64,000 nucleotides of DNA, from contig JBANDB010000019.1 in NCBI GenBank assembly GCA_037576215.1, positions 627,501 through 691,500 on the forward strand. The letters run 5' to 3'. Positions 1 through 11,657 of this stretch are shown in pieces; the stretch's first letter is position 1; each line of letters starts with the position of its first letter. This DNA is from Armillaria gallica. Its lineage: Eukaryota > Basidiomycota > Agaricomycetes > Agaricales > Physalacriaceae. Made by a program: the position numbers and the translations under genes. A model generated the notes under the pieces. The model searched no databases and was not told the DNA's origin. It worked only from the letters and a program-made list of their open reading frames with translations.

Positions 1-165
1 AAGCAAGGTGTATCAGCACTGAATTTCACAAGTCATTATGATAAAGAGGTGGAGATGGCTGCCTTGGAGGGGCTCTTGGATAATGAAACAGCAGTCCCTG
101 TTGAAATTAATGAGTTTGTACTCACTCTGGATGCCTTTGAGAAAGTCATTGAGATTGAAGAGTAA
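1..165 (+). CDS. 3' end of an unidentified protein-coding gene
   Basis: Frame 1 is open from the first base to a TAA at 163-165, giving the last 54 residues of a protein whose start lies outside the window. The tail is acidic (ends EKVIEIEE) and contains a stretch like GLLDNETAVPVEINEF. I do not recognise the family; a transposase C-terminus is possible but not supported. The sequence contains no CpG, like the flanking several kilobases, so it may itself be an old repeat relic rather than a live gene. No downstream polyadenylation signal can be called with confidence. Confidence 0.35.
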   Translation, partial: KQGVSALNFTSHYDKEVEMAALEGLLDNETAVPVEINEFVLTLDAFEKVIEIEE

Positions 166-304
166 TTTTAATATATATAATATATACATTTTTCTAATTT
201 AAAATTGAGCCAATGACTCAGCAACTCACAGTGGCTTGGAGCTAAGTCAAGCTAAAGTCAATAAATTGTGCTGACTCTGAAGCTGATCCGAAGCCAAGTC
301 ACTC

Positions 305-334
305 TGAGTTGAGCTGAGCTGAGCTGAGTTGAGC
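305..334. repeat. TGAGY pentanucleotide microsatellite
   Basis: Six consecutive pentamers alternate TGAGT and TGAGC over 30 bp. The surrounding 40 bp also carry scattered GAGCT/AAGCT motifs, suggesting a decayed longer array. Confidence 0.85.
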
Positions 335-3300
335 CATGGCAACACTACCCCAGATGTAGCTAGTCCATATAAAGGCAATTTTGGCCTGACATGGCTTTGT
401 CTAAGCTTTCAAATAATATACATAGTGTTAATTATAATTAGATGTGCCAAGTTATTAAAAGAAAATTCACAGCAAACAGTCTGCTAGGATGTGCTAAAAA
501 CTAAAATTATGCATAGTGTGATCTATTTGCATATCATGATCATCTATCTTTTACCCATTTATGAAGCCTAATCCAAGCAATATCTCTGTTAAAATGCAAC
601 AGCCAGCATGATTTGGCTTGAACCTCAACCCCCCCTCCCATGTTAAACAATAGAATATATGACCATATTGTTTTCTATTGGAGAGTTCAAGTGTAGGCAG
701 TTTAGTAATGTACATTGTAAAACAAGTCTTCAAGAGTGTTAGAAAAATATGTAACACACAATGTCTAAACTTCATAGACACTCTGAAACCAGCACATTGT
801 AAATAGTGTTTACAATGTTACACACTATGCAAGGTCTATATTCTGGTGCTTTAATGAATATACTGACAGTGAAATGTTCTGAGGTGACTTAGGGTTCATC
901 TCTTCCACAATTTGCCAGTATTTTTGAACACTTTGATCAGTACTTAGCACACAGCAATGCTGCTAGGTCTGGGACTGTTGTAGGGATAAGAAACAATATT
1001 TGAAACAATTGGTTCAAAAGTAGCTGCTAGTACCAGCCAAACAGACTGTGAGGAGTAAGAGTTAAGACAGGCAGTTCATGATACAATTTAAGTGATCATG
1101 ATAATTCAAGGGACTCTCAAGCTTAACCCCAGCAATGATTGAGGGTGGCTGTGCTCCTCAATGCAAGCAAAATATGAAATACCCTCATCCTTCTCAATGC
1201 TATGATGATATAATCCATCAACATCAAAAGCTATACTTATTTGGCAACTGAGTGTTGTGACTATAAGCCAGTGGTATAAATGGACAAATGCTAGAGCAGC
1301 CTGTTCATTAGATGTGCTTACCTGGTGTTGAGGGATGTTGCTGAAGTCACAATTGGCTATGTTCAATATTCTGCCCTTGATGGTGTCTACCTAATACAAA
1401 CAGTCAATACATCATAGATCGGCAATGATCTAGGAACATTCCAGTCACTAAGATCAAAGGAAATTGGTCTCTAATGGCTCACAGAGTATGTTCCACAGAA
1501 GAAATCAGCTGCAAATATGTAATCAGCACCAAACAACAGGAGAAAATGGACCATGACCACAAATCAAGGCCACTGAAACTGGAATGTGAAACATTCAAAG
1601 AGTTTATATTGCAACCCATTCTTAATTAAGCTTGGACAATGTCGCCAACTTTCCCCAAATGTAAGCTATATTTGATTCCCAATGGGAGGCCTTGCACTCT
1701 GAAGAAGCTATATCTGGATGTTCACAGCAGCACCCCATATTACAATATATTAAAGCACTCAGACATGTATTTAAACAAGTTTCTTGAATGGTAAATCTAC
1801 ATGTTTAAGCCATCTTGGTAGGGAAAACAGATATGTGAAGCATCTTTGGTGGTTCAAATGGAACATTAACATGATGTCCATGATAAAAACAAAAACAAGG
1901 GCAACCCCAAAAACACCCCAAGCAACACTGAAGAGTACTCTGTTAATAGTAGGACCTGGGTACAGTCCAAATATTAGAAACACTGCAAAGAAAAAAAAAG
2001 TCTTATAAGTGAGGGTGTTTAGATCAAGCTATCATTATATGTACACCACCTACCTCCAATAAAGACATTGATAAGGCAGGCTATGTGCAAGAGCCATATT
2101 TTTGAGCATTCCAAAAGTGTCACAAAATCCTTGGATCATTTGGCACTGTGCAAAAAAAAGCTTGTTAGGTAACACCATAAATCAGCAATTGCATGCACTC
2201 CCTCTGAATCAGACATGCTGATCATTTCTTCATTCTTGCTTTGCAGCAACAATGATGAAATTATACTTCCAAGGCATGCAACAATAGAAAAATAAAGACA
2301 ACTTTTTATATGAGATATATTTGATGCAGCATTGACAAATTGTATGGTGAGGACCCTGATGTCAAGAGCTATCACAATGGTGGACTTCAAGAAGCATTAA
2401 TTGCTGTCCTTACAAGTCTATTTTCACACTTGCATAAACACTAAGGTCCAAACACAACTTCTGGACCCCAGCAGAAAATTCTTTCCAAGTGTGACAAGAG
2501 ATCATCTCATCACAAGTCAAATATTCTATTGTTCTCAGATGTCTTCCAGGTGCATAGAATAAGAGTATGTTTAGTGTCCTGAAAGAGTGAGATATTGTGT
2601 AAGGATTGTCAGTATAAATTGATGTTCCTCTGTTAAGTCCCATGGCTGATTCTCTATGGAAGTTTGCCAACTTCTCTTCAACTGCAATCAACATGTTAAA
2701 CTTTAAGTCAACATAAAGTGATATAAGACTGACCAAAATGTTTCAACATAATGAACATAATACAATGATGTTCAGTCACATTGGTGAGTTCAGTTACTTC
2801 TGTGGGTAGCACTTCCAGCATTGTTCTGAGCTCTTCAGGAGCATAAGCCATTATAGATGTGGGTGACATTAGACTGTCTGGCTTGTGATTTTAGTTTTTT
2901 TACAAGACATTACTGCAGTTACTCACTACTGATACTATAACAAATCTAGTCACAGAGCTCCTCGAGCATATTTTGGCTTAGACATGCAATGCAGGGATAC
3001 AATGCTTAGTGGTGCCTGCAAAAGACCAGATAAGTCAAGGGAAGTGATAATGGCACTTTTATACCAATTTTGGCCTTCCACCGCATACACTTGGATGACA
3101 CTTAGTAATCAAAACAAAATGGAAATCAACAATATTACTAATATGAGTTTTTGAGTGCACACTCTTCATGTTAAACACAAAACTCTGTGATGGGGTAAAA
3201 CTTTCCAGCTAGAAAATCACCCTTGTTGGATGATATGCAAGATAATACTTGCAGATGACATGACCACATTCATCTTGAACAATATTGAGGATAAGATCCA

Positions 3301-5400
3301 TGTCATTAACATCAAACATTTCCTCAGTCTAGGCGATAGTTTGCTGCAGTGCAATGAGACCATCAATGGAATGTTGGATAGCAGTAGAAGTGGGTGCATT
3401 GGTGATGTTGGCATCAGTGACTATTGTCCATCTCTGGCAGAAAAAAATCAGCTTTCAAGTGGTGGAAAGTTGTGGACTTACATCTTCTTTTTTTTTTAAA
3501 TATTTTGCCCCTTTGGGATGGACATGAGTTGTCCACAATGGTACAGGAGACCTGGAAATATTAATGTGTCTACATGGTCCATTCAATGTCCTCAACTAAC
3601 CCTGTGTATGATAGTTTTGCCACAGGAATACTATAATCACATTTAGTGGGTAAGCTGATCATTTTCAAAAGAAAATTCCAATTATAAGTTAGAGTAGCTT
3701 ACATTTTGATATTTTAAGCATAGTATCTTTACTCCATTGGAAGGATCAAACATAACATAGCATGTGAAGCAGAAGGTCAATACACTTGAGTATGGCTCAT
3801 GATACATTTAAGAATCTGGTTATGTGATAAACAATAGAGTGAAAGGTGTTTTTCTTGAATGTGTATTATTATTTGGAGATGTTGCTTATATCATCTCAAT
3901 GCTGGTCCACAGTCACTTGCCATACAAACTCTTACTGTGACTAGGACATTATATAGGCAAGGATGCACTGAGCTCATTGTTTAACCTGGATCAATACATT
4001 TCATAACAAGTTTCTACACTGGATCAAACTCAAGTGGCATCTTCAACTTTACAATTCACTGACTAGATATCTATGAAGTTCATTCAAATATTGGCAGTTT
4101 GTCAAAGACAAACACACACAAGACAAGGAATGGGGCAGTCTCTCATGTATCTTCCCTTCACTATACCCTGAATGGTGAGGATTCTCAATGATGGATCATC
4201 TACTTAAATATGAGTTTGATCAGTAAACAAAAGATAGGTGTTTACTTTGCAGGCTGATCACCCCAGTTTTGCTTCTTTTGGAAATAGATATTCTTCCATT
4301 TATGAAGGTACTTCTGGAGCTGTCATCTGCAGGCCAATAAGGATTATTAGAAAAGACTAAAGATGGGAAAAAGTTGCTATGAGCCTCTATTTTTTATACC
4401 ACATTGTTTCTCTGCTTTTAGGCAGACAAACAGGTTCTATATCAGATCCCATTCACACCTTTCAGCCAGACTATGAACAGACTGATGTTCACAGATAGAT
4501 ATAAGTCCTTGACAAGGAATGCACTACAAAGGAAAGGATTTATACCAATCTGTTATACACACAATCATGATTTACATAGCATACAATACAGATGATAGGC
4601 TATTAAGTCAACAGGAAAGTAGAATCCACTAATTAAAACACTCAAGATGGCTCTTTGGAGCTTTGTTGGCAACAGTGCCCTCTCTTTTAAGCCATTGTTC
4701 TGTGTTTCTTACATATTTTTCATATATGATTTTGTTGGGAAATGAACACATTTTCCTGAATTCCTATGATATTGCATTTTAAACAATATTACCAGATGAA
4801 ATGAATGTGACTGAAAGTTGGGAGAAGTAAATATTCATTATATTCTGTGATGGGTGGGTGGTGACCACAATCCCAAAAAGGGTAGTGTGACTGTCATCTA
4901 GCTCATCACACATTGAGCTTGTTGAATTTTCTATTGTTTACCTGAGCTGTAAATAGCAATCTGTATTAGTCAACCACTTTTTGGGACCAAAAAACATATA
5001 TTAAAATCCTTCTGACATTTGACTGCCTTCTTGCCACTCTAAATTGTCTTAAACATGAAAGAAAAACCTGGTCTTCTATAACATTTTGATGTGCTAAACA
5101 CAGCAAGTTTTTAACAATAAAAGTGCCTTTCTATTGTTCTAAATCATGGAAACCCCTTCTTTGATCTGTTCTTTGCATTGATTTCCTTATCATAAACAGT
5201 ATGAACCAGAGTTCTTGTTTTTGGGCCCTTCTTTTTCCTGTTGAAAACTTGCACATTGATACACTTGGTATCAGGCTACCCATAGATTTTGCAATTTTAT
5301 ATCAAATAGCACAGTCTACAAGCAGTACAGAGAGCTATAGTGAAGGCTTTACACTGATAGCTAGAATACTATATAAGATAGTGAGAAATGCAGTATAAGA
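335..5400. other. gene-poor, CpG-depleted A+T-rich sequence
   Basis: No reading frame here looks like a protein; the longest are about 110 codons and lack recognisable motifs. By eye only about six CpG dinucleotides occur in the first 5 kb, while TG and CA are abundant. A hydrophobic minus-strand stretch near 1771-1983 could be a remnant of a membrane protein but cannot be assigned. The most economical reading is old repeats and gene relics eroded by CpG deamination. Confidence 0.6.
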
Positions 5401-6880
5401 ATGAACTTAGAAGTGACATCTAGACGAGTCAACTCTATAAGCCTTCAATACTGAATGCTATTCCCTTCCCAAAACAAGACTAGTTACAGTTAGAACCAAG
5501 AGACACATCAACATGGGTTACAAACCTAAAGCAGAACACAGAAGGACTAGATTACTCATCATCTCAATGACCTGAATGAACCTAGAAGAGAATCGCTAAG
5601 TCCACAATAGTTCACAATGTGAAATGAACTTAGTTTAGAATACAAATAAACTTGGAATAACTGAATAACCGACACTTGGCACTGAGATAGCTAAATATTG
5701 CACAGTGATTGAAGCAAATACAATCTTGGTCTGACAATCGATCACTATCGGTGGTTATATCCTCAAGATACTGTGCAATTTGTAGTATTGAATAGAAATC
5801 CACATAGCAAGGTATGAAGAAGAAGCGAGGAGTTCCTATAGACCATTAGGACACTCCTTGGCAATAGAATAACTGCTAGTCATTCCGTCCAACTGAATAG
5901 AAACCTCAGAATGGCGCAATCCTTGTAAATTAAGTACTCATCATTTGTATTGATACCCAAAGCTTATACTATAATTACTTTTAGATACAAGCTCCTATAC
6001 CTAGACTAGAAATTGTATAAATTAGCAGTGACTAGACACATAATAGAAGGAAAGCATTCCCCCATGTTTGTGCTAGTAGCCTTATAGCTACCTAATCAAT
6101 CACTGGTTTTAATTGCATATCCTCAACTGAAGTGAATTAATTTTACCAAGTCAACCCCAAAAGGGTGGCTATAAGTAATCTAGAAGAACTAAGTAGGAAG
6201 AAGAGTCATCCCTGTGTTTGTGCCTTGCTAGTTAATTGAACTGCTCCACATACAAAGGCCTCATGCTCCCTCACCAACTAAAGTGATCTAAATGTACTAA
6301 GTTGACCACAGACCGAAGACATTGCCTAGTTGAAGTGAAATAAGCCCTAGAATGCTTTAAGTTCAAACAGTTAATGAGTCTGTGTACTCTTTGCAAGTCT
6401 TATACTTGAAGCCAGGATCTGTGACTTCTTTGTAGAGTCTATGTACTCTTTGTAGAACTTTGGTTCTTTGTCACAAGTGTGTGTGCTTGTGTTTTAATCA
6501 AGTCTGTGTACTCCAGAGCAATTATGCTCTTTGTAGACCTCTAGGTCTTTGATTGTTCGATTGTTAAAGCTTGTCTAGTTAAAGCCTTACCATCTCTCCT
6601 AAGCAAAGTCATTGCAAGTCTAAGCCACTCAAACTATACCTTACAAAACCCCCACATCCATATACCTCACTATCATGATTAGTGTATCTTGTGTAAACAC
6701 TTCTAGACTTGAATCAAAGTTGTTTTGAAACAAACCCAATTGATTATCGATATCTAAGTACACCATGAGTGTTTCTACCATACTCACCCTTGAACTTAAC
6801 ATTGGTGATTGTGTGTGTATGTGTGTGTGTGTGTGATTTAGTATCTAGATTGACAATCTAGACACTTGTTGCATTTGCAC
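5401..6880. other. non-coding insert with restored CpG content and short repeats
   Basis: This stretch carries clearly more CpG than its flanks (for example around 5420, 5590, 5740, 5890), suggesting a younger insertion. It contains loosely repeated phrases such as TCTGTGTACTCTTTG (6380-6540) and two versions of a C-rich GTTTGTGC motif (6060-6230). No ORF of note and no convincing LTR or TIR ends were found, so the element type is unknown. Confidence 0.3.
6811..6834. repeat. (GT)n microsatellite
   Basis: GT repeat of 24 bp, interrupted once by TA at 6819-6820. Confidence 0.9.
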
Positions 6881-7162
6881 ACTGCCCATTACTGAGCACA
6901 TCAATGTAAAGCCACAATGTTTTTAGAACTACCTTTTCAAACATAAAATATACTGGATCATAAGCATTTCATTGTTCTGATGACAAAGCATTCTTGATCC
7001 TATATGTGCACCATATCCATACAGCTATCTCTCTGCATTGTATGCCTACTTGAATATTAAGTACAGATGCTTTGCATCCAACTACTTGATTTATCATTGG
7101 TACCCACTATTAATTAAGATTAGTTTAAAACAAAGAAAAGTGGAATCTCAATGGATCATTCA

Positions 7163-7428
7163 CACTGCATGATGGCTTTGATATGTGAGGCTGAAATATC
7201 AAAATATTAAAATATTTATTTTTAACCACTTTTTAGCATAAAATATCAAAGAGATATGCATAATATATTTTCTATATTTGTGATTTTATCCAGTTTTGAG
7301 GTGATTTTCACAAATATAGAAAAGATATTATGCATATTTCTTTGATATTTTAAGCTAAAAACTAGCTAAAAATAAATAACTTTCAATTTCAATATTTCAG
7401 CCTCATATATCAAAGCCATCATGCAGTG
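7163..7428. mobile_element. fold-back MITE with CACTG termini, copy 1
   Basis: A 266-bp near-perfect inverted repeat: the left end reads CACTGCATGATGGCTTTGAT and the right end is its reverse complement, with pairing continuing through arms of roughly 110 bp. It is flanked by TCA at 7160-7162 and TCA at 7429-7431, a 3-bp target duplication. CACTG termini plus a 3-bp duplication match the CACTA (En/Spm, CMC) superfamily, so I infer a non-autonomous member. A second copy with the same terminal motif but different interior lies at 24057-24319. No coding capacity. Confidence 0.75.
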
Positions 7429-7431
7429 TCA

Positions 7432-9718
7432 TATCAAATTAGTATTCCTGTTCAGGCATTCAATATTTGACTGATAATCTGCATGGGGGGTGCAAGTTGT
7501 TCCATTGGGAGGTGGAAATCTCCATTAAGGGTCAAGCTCACTGTCTGGTGGGAAATGTCAATAAGCTCACTGCTGAGACAGTGCAATGAAATGAATTTAA
7601 ATAATTTCACAACTGTGACTTTTTAAAGCATTGAAAGAACAAAGCACCTTTTTCATGTGAATTCTCTATGTTCACAAGTATTTCATTCTAGCAAATACTG
7701 AATGGTACTGCTGTTCCAGACCAGCCTCTTTGTCAGGTCAGGGCAGAAGACAGGTCCCTTACATGTGTTGTAAAGGATGATGTATCAGGGTTCAAAATTT
7801 CTTTCATTGATTTTCTGCCAGTCTACACTTTAATTTGTGCTCTAGACTTCATATTTGGGTCAGCCTGATCTGAGTTGTAGAATGCCTCTCTTGAAGAGGT
7901 GTAAGGTTTATGCATCTGGTTATTGTACTATTGCAGCATTCACTTTGTGGTCTGCACTTGTAAAGCCCACATAACAGGTTTTGTCACAGCAAATGGTCAG
8001 TTTTTGACAATAACACAAGGTCATGCCACTATCCATGGATGACACTGCCACATTGGTCTGCATGTTCCAAATGCTTTTGGCCCCTGCAACAGTGTGACTG
8101 ACTTTACCTTACTGCCCCATTTCTGTAGTGTCCTCAAAAGCTAAATACTCATCAATGCTCATTGACTTGGCAGCAATCAAGAACTATTATGAATGTTACT
8201 CACATGCTCACCAGTACACAACTTGCAAGCATAGATACCAATAGGGATTGCAGGGTGTGTCCAGATTTCATGATTTACAACAACGCGATTCTTTCTAGTG
8301 TATAAGCTATCCCATTTGCTGACATGGACTAGTTGTCTAATGTGTCTGGTTTACAGAATCTGAAGCTGAAAACCAGACATGTTGATGTATTGGGGTCTGT
8401 TTGTCAACCTCATGGTCATCTATTAGCTTCTCAATATCATGCAGGTTTACTTGTTTTTTCTTCGTTATCATGCTCAATGCCCATTGACATCATTTAACAT
8501 TTATTTTTGATAACAGACTAGAGTTGGCACTAAGGTGTTCAATTATGACATACTTGTCCTTCCTCAAACCTTGTTTTTGGAGATGCAAGTACATCATAAA
8601 TCCTCATCCATGTTAATAAAGTCATGTGATTAAATTTGTTAAAGATTTCAATGAAGTCTGCCACCCAATGTGGTGTCGCTCCTTACTACCACACCCACTT
8701 TGACTTTCTGCAAATGTGTATCCTGCATTTCTGTTTCTATTAGATGGTTAATCCAACAGGCAGAAATGGCACAGATATGGTGTGGGCATATCTTGTCCAA
8801 GACATACCACCCAGTCTACTCCATTGAGACTAGATGCAGGACAGAGACCATGGTTAAAAGCTGCAGCAGGACTGGACAAATGCCAAAGAGGTGATATAGC
8901 ATGATCCTGTGTTATTGTCAAAAATCAACCAGAGTTGTCCAGCTGACCAACTGCACACGACAATGCATAGGCTCATTTATGAGCCAATGTTTTGCCCATG
9001 TGGCTGCTCTATCACTTTGGGATGAAAGTGGCTGGGCAAAATGGAAATGCTTCAAAGGGTCACACTTTCTGTGACTTGGGACTTAGAAAAATTTGGTATC
9101 CTCCCCATCCTGATATTTGTCCATTCCTCTCTCTCTTAATGCATTCCAGATACATTTATTGTATACTTTGTTTACTATTGTATATCACATATCTTATTTC
9201 AAGTGTACCACCTTGAAGAAACTACTCAACTATCTGATGTCATTATTCTGTCACACTGGGAATGGACTCATTGGGTAGCAAGATAGAGGATTAGATAAGG
9301 GTGAATTTATTCAATCTTAAATGATTTATAAACAGAGATACCATGCATACTAGTACTTCTAGAACCAAATCAGTGGAGGAGGAGATGTAGTGGCACCAGA
9401 AATGAGGGCAGGGCAGAAATCAGCAAAATTTTTCCAAGTCCCAAGTTACAGAAAGTGAGACTCTCTAAAACATCTCTATATTGACCAGTCTGCTCACAAG
9501 CTCCCTACATGAAAACATGTCAAGCTATACCAAACAAACAACTGTATAGAATTTGCAATATGAGATGTAAGCTTACTGACTAGTGAGTCTAGACAATGCA
9601 AGATGGTGTCTGACTAGGTGGTCTGCATTTGATGTACCATTCAATACTATGCCAATTGGAAGAGGAAGAACTGGTTCCATGTGTTTACATCCCTTTCTGA
9701 ATCTCTCTGCCCATTCTG
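7432..9718. other. gene-poor decayed sequence
   Basis: No protein-like frame of useful length. A plus-strand stretch at 8670-8894 and one at 8992-9216 are open but show no recognisable motif. CpG remains rare, so this is probably degenerate repeat material. Confidence 0.4.
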
Positions 9719-10110
9719 TGTTAGACCCAGGCTCCAATCAAGAGTAAACAGCAGCTGTCTTGTGTTCAGACAGTCACCATTGAGTCTCAGAGCAAAAGGA
9801 GATAAGGCTAATGTCTTAGTCTTAACAAGAAGAGCAAGGAGAGAAGTCTGGTATAGATAAACTTTAGCTTGAAGCTAGAGACTATACAGCAAAAACTGCA
9901 CTACTTATATACTAAAAGTGAGGGTCTAAATATAAGTCTACAGTGCGAGAAAGAAGTAGAAATATGTGTGAGGCAAACAATGGTTGTGAGCCATAGTACA
10001 ATCATTAAAATCATTTGGTATACTCGTGGTAACCAGTCCAGGCATCTATAGATAAGATGAAACAAGGGAAACACTGAAGATAAGATAAGAAAAATAAATA
10101 AGTTGTAACA
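9719..10110 (-). repeat. ancient solo LTR (or LTR plus 3' internal stub) of the same gypsy family
   Basis: Read on the plus strand it starts TGTTAGACCC and ends AGTTGTAACA, and shares ordered blocks with the minus-strand LTR at 61645-62081: a CAATCAAG..AAA..CAGCTG block, ATAAACTTTAGCT, CTACTTATATACTAAA and AGTGAGGGTCT. Immediately beyond it, 10111-10140 (TTACCCCCTCATTAAGGCAG) matches the internal 3' edge of that element at 62082-62110, so a stub of the internal region remains. The self-priming motif is eroded (TTAGCTTGAAGCT). Much older than the 11.1-20.1 kb element. Confidence 0.7.
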
Positions 10111-10140
10111 TTACCCCCTCATTAAGGCAGGCATCCCGAC

Positions 10141-11133
10141 TGACATTGAAGAGCTTAGTTGCATGCACCCATGAAACTAAGAGTGGCCTAGCATGAATGA
10201 CACACTAAACCTACACTCAATCCCACCAACACACACACACACCAATCTCTATAAGTGCAGAGAGGAGCAAGGAATTTAATTCTACTTGCACACTGACAGT
10301 ATCTCAACAAATCTCGAGAGCTCTCTCTCATTGGCCTGATGCAATGCAAGGTAACCAGCAATATCTCAAGTTCTCTTTATTTCTCCTCTGAAGCTTTTTA
10401 CAAGAGAGCACAGTGCACCATGCAACCCTCAAGGCAAAGAATCTTTATATATTATACAAACAGACACACAGGCCTGTGAAAATGACACAGTCTGCTCAGT
10501 GAGCTCACTAAGCATGAATTGCCACTAGGTCCAACTGCGCACAACTTTGCCTTCTTCTTAGCTTGCTAAACCTGAATCCCAACTGGTCCTGACAAAAGTC
10601 TGTTCAGTGAGCTCACTAGTACAAAGTATCGCTAGGTCCAACTGTGCACATCTTCACCTTCCTCTAGTCTGCTAAGCATGACTCCTGACTTGTCACAAAT
10701 GAGGCCCTTGGCACTCTCAAAAAAATCACTATAAACCCTCAAACAAACAGGTCTTGCACACAGCAAGCTCACTAAGTAACAAGGCACCATCAGAGTTCTT
10801 TCAGCCAGTGTGCGCCTACTACACCTTTGTGCAGCTGTCATGGAGCAGCCCAATCTGGCCAATTCCCACACAAAACACTCTCAACATGAAACACTTCTAC
10901 ACACTGCACCAGAAATGGAACAGAGCTTCTCTCAGATGTAACCAAGTATACTCTCAAGACTGGGGCAGCTTCACTGACTCCAAATCTTTTATTTATCTCA
11001 AGTAAACTGAAGTTTATTATCCAAAATCTCTCTCTGATTCTATTTCTCTGCGAGCTTGCTACAATGTGCGAGCCTGGAAGCCAACTAATGACTCTCTCAC
11101 CAAAATACAGTTTCTTGGCACTTGTCTGTTATG
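10141..11133. other. older repeat sequence into which the young gypsy element inserted
   Basis: No credible gene. It holds a two-copy tandem repeat and several GAGCTCACTA motifs; similar motifs recur on the other side of the inserted element (20755-20910), suggesting one older repeat was split by the insertion. Confidence 0.35.
10491..10697. repeat. tandem duplication, about 108-bp period, two copies
   Basis: Copy 1 (10491-10598) and copy 2 (10599-10697) share TCTG(C/T)TCAGTGAGCTCACTA, CTAGGTCCAACTG(C/T)GCACA and TGCTAA(A/G)C in the same order and spacing. The copies differ mostly by transitions. Confidence 0.75.
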
Positions 11134-11138
11134 ATTTC

Positions 11139-11618
11139 TGTTACGATTTATTTGTTTTCAGGCATCTTATCTAATCTTTGAAAGATAAGATAAGATGCTT
11201 ACTCACCCACGATCTTTAGACCCGCAACTCTCGGAGAGTCTTCATAAATCTTCACATCGCTATCACGTCACAACTCGGTTGACATGTACTCGACAAAGGG
11301 GTACTCTCGTCCCGTGTGCTAAACACGTACTGGATACGTGTTATTCTCAGCTACCATGTATTTGGCTTATTCACTTTCTAACATGGTAGTCACTTCTTAG
11401 TACCATTTACAGACCCTCACTTTAGTATATAAGTAGCTTACTCAAAGCCTGTATTTCCCTAGCTTTGAGCTAAAGTTTATTCATACCAAACACACTCCTT
11501 TCTGCTAAGAGCTCCTAAAGTGAGTCTTGGGCGTCAATCATCACAAGGGCTAGACGGTGACTGTACGAACGCGATACAGCCGATCTATATCACCTTTGAT
11601 TGAAGTTCGGGTCTTACA
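11139..11618 (+). repeat. 5' LTR
   Basis: 480 bp, TGTTACG...TCTTACA. Contains near its left end a palindromic GATAAGATAAGAT cluster, then a TATA box at about 11426 and a predicted transcription start near 11461. Differs from the 3' LTR by T versus C at the CpG in ATTTAT(T/C)TG or CG near 11153, by A versus G in CTACC(A/G)TG near 11356, and by lacking 21 bp. Confidence 0.95.
11426..11433 (+). promoter_or_regulatory. TATA box of the LTR promoter
   Basis: TATATAAG lies about 33 bp upstream of AGCTTTGAGCTAA (11461-11473), the segment that pairs with the priming site. The same arrangement is conserved in the 3' LTR and, inverted, in the 61.6-kb LTR. Confidence 0.6.
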
Positions 11619-11619
11619 A

Positions 11620-11632
11620 TTAGCTCAAAGCT
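11620..11632 (+). other. self-complementary primer binding site (Tf1/sushi type)
   Basis: Directly after the 5' LTR, TTAGCTCAAAGCT is the exact reverse complement of AGCTTTGAGCTAA at 11461-11473, which would be the first bases of the RNA if transcription starts about 30 nt after the TATA box. No tRNA-like TGG motif is present at the LTR boundary. Tf1 of fission yeast primes reverse transcription from the 5' end of its own mRNA, and this geometry is the same. Confidence 0.7.
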
Positions 11633-11657
11633 TTTTACTTATTTTCCCCAGACCCCC

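Noticed and set aside
7163..7428. Replication origin, attenuator or CRISPR-like palindrome
   Set aside because: Target duplication and a second copy with the same ends show that it is a transposable element; no CRISPR-type spaced repeats exist anywhere in the window.
11195..11389. ORFs inside the LTRs (also 19619-19834)
   Set aside because: They repeat in both LTRs, cross the promoter region and show no protein-like pattern; they are chance frames.
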